In this document: positions 60,626 to 64,000 of the stretch, piece by piece | How the letters are laid out: each line of letters opens with the position of its first letter | Position numbering within the stretch: the stretch's first letter is position 1 | Source: Candidatus Nanohaloarchaea archaeon | Lineage (GTDB): Archaea; Nanohalarchaeota; Nanosalinia; Nanosalinales; Nanosalinaceae | Direction: 5' to 3' | NCBI GenBank assembly: GCA_013343275.1 | Contig: CP046106.1 | Span: forward strand, 744,001-808,000 | Length of the DNA stretch: 64,000 nt | The notes under the pieces: generated by a model | What the model saw: the letters and a program-made list of their open reading frames with translations, nothing else | What the model was told of the DNA's origin: nothing | Database searches by the model: none | Made by a program: the position numbers and the translations under genes

Positions 60626-60901
60626 ATGCCAATAACACCAGAAAACCTCCCGAAACACGAACTCATAGGCCTCCATGTAGAGGTAGTTGAGTCAACAGAT
60701 GAGACTCTCGAAGGCCTTGAGGGAGAGGTTATGGATGAAACCAAGTCCATGCTGAGAATCGACGGGAAACAGATGCAGAAAAAGAACTGCACGTTTCTCT
60801 TCGAGATACCTTCAGGAGAGGAGGTAGAGGTAGATGGGGAGCTTATTGCGAAAAGGCCTGAAGAGCGTACAGGCATGAAACTGCCGGAAAAATACCGGTA
60901 A
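60626..60901 (+). CDS. rnp1: RNase P protein component 1 (Rpp29)
   Basis: The 91-residue protein has the Rpp29 beta-barrel pattern: NLPKHELIGLHVEVVESTDETLEGLEGEVMDETKSMLRI and KKNCTFLFEIP. It is a subunit of RNase P for tRNA 5' processing. Its position before S17 is conserved in archaea. Confidence 0.93.
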   Translation: MPITPENLPKHELIGLHVEVVESTDETLEGLEGEVMDETKSMLRIDGKQMQKKNCTFLFEIPSGEEVEVDGELIAKRPEERTGMKLPEKYR

Positions 60902-60940
60902 AGGCCTTTCTTTGAGTTCCACTTACTACTTCAAAGTACC

Positions 60941-61170
60941 CTTTTAAAGTTTGTCTTTGAATGTGTTCTTACGAACCTCAAAACTTGATTGAGGTCTTGA
61001 TAACCGCTGGAAGTCGAGTCTTTGGCTCGATACTTTCGGTGGTCTGCTTGGAAAACCCACGTTTGTGAGTGTTTTTGCTGCAGACTCTCCGATTTGCTAT
61101 TTCTGGCGGTTGTAGAACCTCCAATCAGATCAATAAACAAACAATTAGACAATCGAAAGGTGAACAAGGC
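60941..61170 (+). promoter_or_regulatory. Mid-operon promoter and long structured leader before S17
   Basis: The 269-base gap has no convincing ORF. TTTTAAAG at about 60942-60949 resembles a TATA box and shares TAAAGTTTGTCTT (60945-60957) with the L3 promoter (54337-54349). Downstream are strong hairpins: ACCTCAA/TTGAGGT (60975-60995), TCGAG/CTCGA (61014-61030), and GTCTGC/GCAGAC (61042-61085) around an inner AAAAC/GTTTT stem. The leader ends with GGTGA at 61159-61163 before the S17 start. It may be autoregulatory or a separate small RNA. Confidence 0.65.
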
Positions 61171-61461
61171 TTGACTGAAACAAATGAATCCAGCGAATAC
61201 CCAATCAGGGGCGGAGTATTTACAGGAACAGTAGAATCCACGAAAATGCAGAAATCCGCAACTGTACGATGGGAACACACACAGGAAATTCCGAAATACG
61301 AGAGAAAAGAGAGAAGAAACACAAAGATCACAGTCCACGTCCCTGAAGACATGGAGATCGAGGAAGGCGACACAGTAAAGGTCGGAGAGACCAAGCCAAT
61401 CTCAAAAACCAAGAGCCATGTAGTAATGGAAAAAATAACCGACGAAGAAAACGAGGAGTAG
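61171..61461 (+). CDS. rps17: Small ribosomal subunit protein S17 (uS17)
   Basis: From TTG 61171 the protein has 96 residues with the S17 core GGVFTGTVESTKMQKSATVRWEH, KYERKERRNTKITVHVP and GDTVKVGETKPISKTKSHVV. The upstream reading to 61069 lies in the structured leader and is rejected, since GGTGA at 61159 sets the TTG. Confidence 0.95.
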   Translation: MTETNESSEYPIRGGVFTGTVESTKMQKSATVRWEHTQEIPKYERKERRNTKITVHVPEDMEIEEGDTVKVGETKPISKTKSHVVMEKITDEENEE

Positions 61462-61468
61462 ATTCTAA

Positions 61469-61867
61469 ATGAAGCCACTAGGAGCAAGCATTACAAGAGG
61501 CCTGGACCAGGGCGCAGAACTAACATGCGCAGACAACTCCGGAGCTAAAAAACTGAAGATCATCGGAGTTAAAAGCCAGAAAGGCCGAAGGTCAAGAAGA
61601 AACTCCGCAGGAATCGCAGACAAAGTAGTAGTAAGAGTCCTCAAAGGAGACGAGGAAACAAAACACGAAATATTCGAAGCAGTAGTTGTCAGACAGAGAC
61701 AGGAATTCGAAAGACCAGAAGGAACACGAGTAAAATTCGAAGACAACGCAGCAGTACTAGTAGAAGAAAACGGGCTTCCAAAAGGTTCAGTAACCCGAGG
61801 CCCAATTGCAAAAGAAGTAGTACAGCGATACTCCCCGATCGGGAAGATCGCATCAAAGGTGGTGTAA
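61469..61867 (+). CDS. rpl14: Large ribosomal subunit protein L14 (uL14)
   Basis: The 132-residue protein has GAELTCADNSGAKKLKIIGVK, VVVRVLKGDEETKHEIFEAVVVRQ and the C-terminal GPIAKEVVQRYSPIGKIASKVV, all diagnostic for archaeal L14. A mini-ORF starts two bases after its stop. Confidence 0.97.
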   Translation: MKPLGASITRGLDQGAELTCADNSGAKKLKIIGVKSQKGRRSRRNSAGIADKVVVRVLKGDEETKHEIFEAVVVRQRQEFERPEGTRVKFEDNAAVLVEENGLPKGSVTRGPIAKEVVQRYSPIGKIASKVV

Positions 61868-61869
61868 CG

Positions 61870-61920
61870 ATGAAAATCGCAGATTTTCGGAGTAGCAGAA
61901 AACAAGGTGTTTTCAACTAA
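61870..61920 (+). promoter_or_regulatory. Relay mini-ORF with twin hairpins before L24 (copy C)
   Basis: A 16-codon frame, MKIADFRSSRKQGVFN, begins two bases after the L14 stop and its TAA shares an A with the L24 ATG. Hairpin 1 is GAAAATC/GATTTTC with loop GCA (61872-61888); hairpin 2 is GAAAACA/TGTTTTC with loop AGG (61898-61914). It is nearly identical to copy A, but with three bases removed from the hairpin 2 loop. Confidence 0.75.
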
Positions 61921-62558
61921 TGAGCAACAACGAATGGAGCAGAAGCTGGAACTCAAGTAAGAACCCGACGAAGCAGAGAAAATACCGTAGAAACGCACCA
62001 CAGCATGTAAAAGATAAACTAGTGTCAGCAAATCTGGCCTCAGAACTTAGAGAAGAGCTAGGAACCAGAAACCTCAATCTCAAAGTAGGAGACAGAGTAG
62101 AGATCATGAGAGGCGACGACAAAGGAACTTCCGGAGTAATCAGCAGCATCGACAGAGAGAACGGAACAGTAACAGTAAACGGCGTAGAGAACGAACGTAC
62201 AGATGGCACATCCAGAGAAAAAACACTACAGCCATCCAACCTCCAGATCCAGGCACTCAACCTCGAAAACGTCTCAAGAATCGAAGCCTACGATGTAGAA
62301 GATACAGAAGCAATCGAAGTAGATGAAGAAGAACTAGAGGAACTTGAGGAAGAAGAGGAAGAAAATGCAATGATGCAGCAAATGCAGGGCGGAGGAGAAG
62401 CCGCAGACATCAGTGAAGAAGAACTCGAAGAGATTGAAGAAGAAATAGAAGAAGAGGAAACTGAAGCTGAAGAAGAGAAAGACACCGAATCCGAAGAGGA
62501 TTCAGACGAAACCACAGAAGAATCCGATGAAGAATCGGAAGAGAAAGGTGAGCAATAA
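61920..62558 (+). CDS. rpl24: Large ribosomal subunit protein L24 (uL24) with long acidic tail
   Basis: Residues 1-125 are normal L24 (SRNPxK-like SSKNPTKQRKYRRNAP, KVGDRVEIMRGDDKGTSGVISSID). Residues about 125-212 are an added Glu-rich extension (EELEELEEEEEENAMMQQMQ, then EIEEEIEEEETEAEEEKDTESEE). Archaeal L24 is usually about 120 residues. The tail may be an adaptation to salt or bind a basic partner. Confidence 0.94.
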   Translation: MSNNEWSRSWNSSKNPTKQRKYRRNAPQHVKDKLVSANLASELREELGTRNLNLKVGDRVEIMRGDDKGTSGVISSIDRENGTVTVNGVENERTDGTSREKTLQPSNLQIQALNLENVSRIEAYDVEDTEAIEVDEEELEELEEEEEENAMMQQMQGGGEAADISEEELEEIEEEIEEEETEAEEEKDTESEEDSDETTEESDEESEEKGEQ

Positions 62559-63215
62559 ATGGGATTCCAAAAACGACTATCAGCACCAAAACACTATCCT
62601 ATCGACAGGAAAAACAACTCTTACGTAGTAGAACTCAAAGGTTCAAGAAGCAAAGACCAGGCTATTCCAACAGCACTATTCCTTAGAGATGTGCTTGGAT
62701 ACGCAGACACAGTAAGCGAAGCCAAGAAAATAGTAAACGATGGCAAAGTCCAGAGAAACGGCGACACAGTAAGAGATATCAAAGAAGGCCTAGGAGTACT
62801 CGACGTAGTCGAAGTAGACGGCCTCGAAGAGACATACAGAATAGTAAAAGACAGCAAAGGCCTCAAATTCATCGCAGTAGAAGATGACAAGGTCCTTGCC
62901 AAGGTAACAGGAAAGAGAGCAGAAGGAGATGAATACGTTTACAGCCTCCACAACGGCGAGAACTACAGAACCAAAGATGAGTTCGAAGTTCAGAGCTCAC
63001 TGATCTTCAACGGAGGAGTCAAGGAAGTACCTCTTGAAGAAGGCGCAGAGGTTCTAATTACAGGAGGCCAGCACGCAGGAGAAACTGCAGAGCTAGTAGA
63101 AGTTAACAGAAGTGGCCTCAAAACCTCAACAGCAACAGTTGAAGAAGCCGACAGACAGTTCGATACACGGCTTGAAAACATTGTAGCAGTTGAAGACGTC
63201 AAGGTGACAGAATAA
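62559..63215 (+). CDS. rps4e: Small ribosomal subunit protein S4e
   Basis: The 218-residue protein has MGFQKRLSAPKHYPIDRK, the S4-like domain with IPTALFLRDVLGYADTVSEAKKIVNDGKV, and a KOW-like C-terminus (EEGAEVLITGGQHAGETAELVEV). Archaea and eukaryotes only. It starts directly after L24 and overlaps L5 by one base. Confidence 0.96.
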   Translation: MGFQKRLSAPKHYPIDRKNNSYVVELKGSRSKDQAIPTALFLRDVLGYADTVSEAKKIVNDGKVQRNGDTVRDIKEGLGVLDVVEVDGLEETYRIVKDSKGLKFIAVEDDKVLAKVTGKRAEGDEYVYSLHNGENYRTKDEFEVQSSLIFNGGVKEVPLEEGAEVLITGGQHAGETAELVEVNRSGLKTSTATVEEADRQFDTRLENIVAVEDVKVTE

Positions 63216-63727
63216 TGACTAACGAGATGAAGCAGATAGAGATTGCAAAAATAACAGTAAATACCTCGGCTGGAGAGGTAGGAGACGAAGTAGAGAAAGG
63301 ATTTACACTTCTCGAAAAGCTTACCGGGAAGCAGCCGGTCAGAACATCCTCGAAAGACGCATCCAAAACGTTCGGACTGAGAGAAGGCCTGAACATTGGA
63401 GCAAAAGTAACACTTCGAGGAGAAGAAGCAAGAGAGTTCCTGGAAAAAGTACTACCTGCGGCAGACAACCAGATCTCTGCAGAATCATTCGACGGAAACG
63501 GAAACTTCGCATTCGGAATTGGAGAATACATCGATGTACCAGGAATGGACTATGATGCCGATATCGGCATGAAAGGATTCGAGGTAGTGGTCAACCTGGA
63601 GAGACCAGGATACAGAGTAAAGCGGAGAGATCACAAACCGGATGAAATCGGCAAAGACCACAAAGTCGATGACGAAGAAGCCAAGGACTTCGTCGAAGAA
63701 GAACTTGGAGCAGAGGTGGTAGAATAA
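63215..63727 (+). CDS. rpl5: Large ribosomal subunit protein L5 (uL5)
   Basis: The 170-residue protein has VTVNTSAGE-like ITVNTSAGEVGDEVEKGFTLLEKLTGKQPVRT, FGLREGLNIGAKVTLRG and FGIGEYIDVPGMDYDADIG, all L5 motifs. It binds 5S rRNA. Its start shares a base with the S4e stop, and its stop shares a base with the next mini-ORF start. Confidence 0.96.
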   Translation: MTNEMKQIEIAKITVNTSAGEVGDEVEKGFTLLEKLTGKQPVRTSSKDASKTFGLREGLNIGAKVTLRGEEAREFLEKVLPAADNQISAESFDGNGNFAFGIGEYIDVPGMDYDADIGMKGFEVVVNLERPGYRVKRRDHKPDEIGKDHKVDDEEAKDFVEEELGAEVVE

Positions 63728-63786
63728 TGATTAGAAATTCGGAGAATTTCATGATCACGCAGAAAACACGAGGTGTTTTCGAGTGA
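63727..63786 (+). promoter_or_regulatory. Relay mini-ORF with twin hairpins before S14 (copy D)
   Basis: A 19-codon frame, [19 protein letters not shown], starts inside the L5 stop (TAATG) and ends with TGA overlapping the S14 GTG (GTGA). Hairpin 1 is GAAATTC/GAATTTC with loop GGA (63734-63750); hairpin 2 is GAAAACA/TGTTTTC with loop CGAGG (63762-63780). Hairpin 1 shows an A-to-T change with matching T-to-A change on the other arm relative to A-C. Confidence 0.75.
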
Positions 63787-64000
63787 GCTACGAAGCAGTA
63801 CTGGAACAGATCAAACACAAGAAAGGAAAAAGACAGAAATTCGAGAAACACAACGCTCCAAAGGAAAGAGACTACGGAAAATCCAAGAAAGAATGCAGAA
63901 GATGCGGAAGAACAGGTAGAGGAGTCATCAGCAAATACGATCTCAACTACTGCAGACAGTGCTTCCGTGAAATCGCAGAAGAACTCGGATTCGAACAGCT
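63783..64000 (+). CDS. rps14: Small ribosomal subunit protein S14 (uS14), runs off window
   Basis: From GTG 63783 the frame reads [19 protein letters not shown]... and carries the zinc motif [10 protein letters not shown]...YCRQCF, standard for archaeal S14. The window ends 72 codons in. Most archaeal S14 genes are about 50-60 codons, so this one has an N-terminal extension (about 30 residues before the zinc site) or starts later. Confidence 0.9.
   Translation, partial: MSYEAVLEQIKHKKGKRQKFEKHNAPKERDYGKSKKECRRCGRTGRGVISKYDLNYCRQCFREIAEELGFEQ

Larger units (their letters stand above)
1..64000. repeat. Dispersed over-represented palindrome AGGCCT
   Basis: The palindromic hexamer AGGCCT recurs through the window in genes on both strands, in several reading frames (Glu/Lys/Gln-Ala, Gly-Leu, Arg-Pro) and between genes, for example near 2453, 4456, 13878, 23306, 54308, 54410, 54486 and 60902. 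Counting by eye I find about 23 in the first 10 kb, where a random sequence of about 45% GC would give about two. The ribosomal operon also has many, but the surface-protein genes 38094-50347 have only about three in 12 kb. No function is assigned; the counts are manual. Confidence 0.75.

Noticed and set aside
61069-61170. N-terminal extension of S17 or a separate short gene
   Set aside because: The region folds into strong RNA hairpins, and GGTGA at 61159 sets the TTG start at 61171.
60941-61170. RNase P RNA or SRP RNA in the gap before S17
   Set aside because: The gap is too short, and I see none of the conserved core sequences of either RNA.

Overview
The window reads as a chromosome segment of a small-genome halophilic archaeon, most likely a nanohaloarchaeon (DPANN). 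The basis is archaeal informational genes (Dph2, aIF1, L10e, S4e, NAC-alpha, MBF1, AglB, a histone-like protein, RtcB with archease), very acidic proteins, tight packing with overlapping stops, and single genes that look leaderless behind TATA boxes. Genes inside operons instead use a GGTGA-type ribosome binding site. The lineage is inferred from these traits, not from a database search.

Layout. Positions 1-11.2 kb: a lipid-linked-sugar flippase (runs off the left edge), a ribbon-helix-helix protein with a PAPS-reductase-like protein, a MazG-like enzyme with a formyltransferase, two sugar epimerases, a ribbon-helix-helix/nucleotidyltransferase fusion, a cupin, the GlcNAc-1-P-transferase-like enzyme and the oligosaccharyltransferase AglB. 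Together these suggest N-glycan assembly and transfer. 11.2-23.6 kb: SecF-SecD, NAC, TctA-like and AI-2E-like membrane proteins, a lamin-tail secreted protein, OGG1-type glycosylase, a second MazG-like protein, an unlisted ThiS/MoaD/SAMP-like protein with no standard start codon, tRNA-Ser, regulators and a histone-like protein. 23.6-29.3 kb: phosphomannomutase, HAD protein, two nucleotidyltransferase/hexapeptide proteins and a GFO/IDH/MocA-type protein, another nucleotide-sugar block. 29.3-37.5 kb: L10e, a PEP-synthase-like protein lacking its phosphohistidine, Dph2, a group of unfamiliar genes with kinase-like motifs (two of them split by a frame change), an FAD/NAD oxidoreductase and a TauE-like exporter. 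37.6-38.0 kb: tRNA-Asp and the remnant of an HTH/LAGLIDADG protein.

38.1-51.4 kb is a cell-surface locus. A two-gene unit (membrane-anchored Ig-like protein plus very large secreted Ig-repeat protein) is present twice in tandem; the two large proteins share repeats and C-terminus but carry different N-terminal binding-type domains. A small anchored Ig-domain protein and a type IV pilin-like protein follow. 51.5-54.3 kb holds CMP kinase, archease, RtcB and a small acidic protein.

54.3-64 kb is the main ribosomal protein operon (L3-L4-L23-L2-S19-L22-S3-L29-aIF1-[MBL]-Rnp1-S17-L14-L24-S4e-L5-S14, running off the right edge). Two parts appear to have their own promoters, sharing a 13-base motif, each followed by a long structured leader. 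Four intergenic gaps (before L2, S3, L24 and S14) contain the same unusual device: a 16-19-codon mini-ORF that starts at the upstream stop and ends at the downstream start, carrying two covarying hairpins, the second with the ribosome binding site in its loop. This is the most striking apparently undescribed feature. A second window-wide signal is strong over-representation of the palindrome AGGCCT everywhere except in the surface locus.
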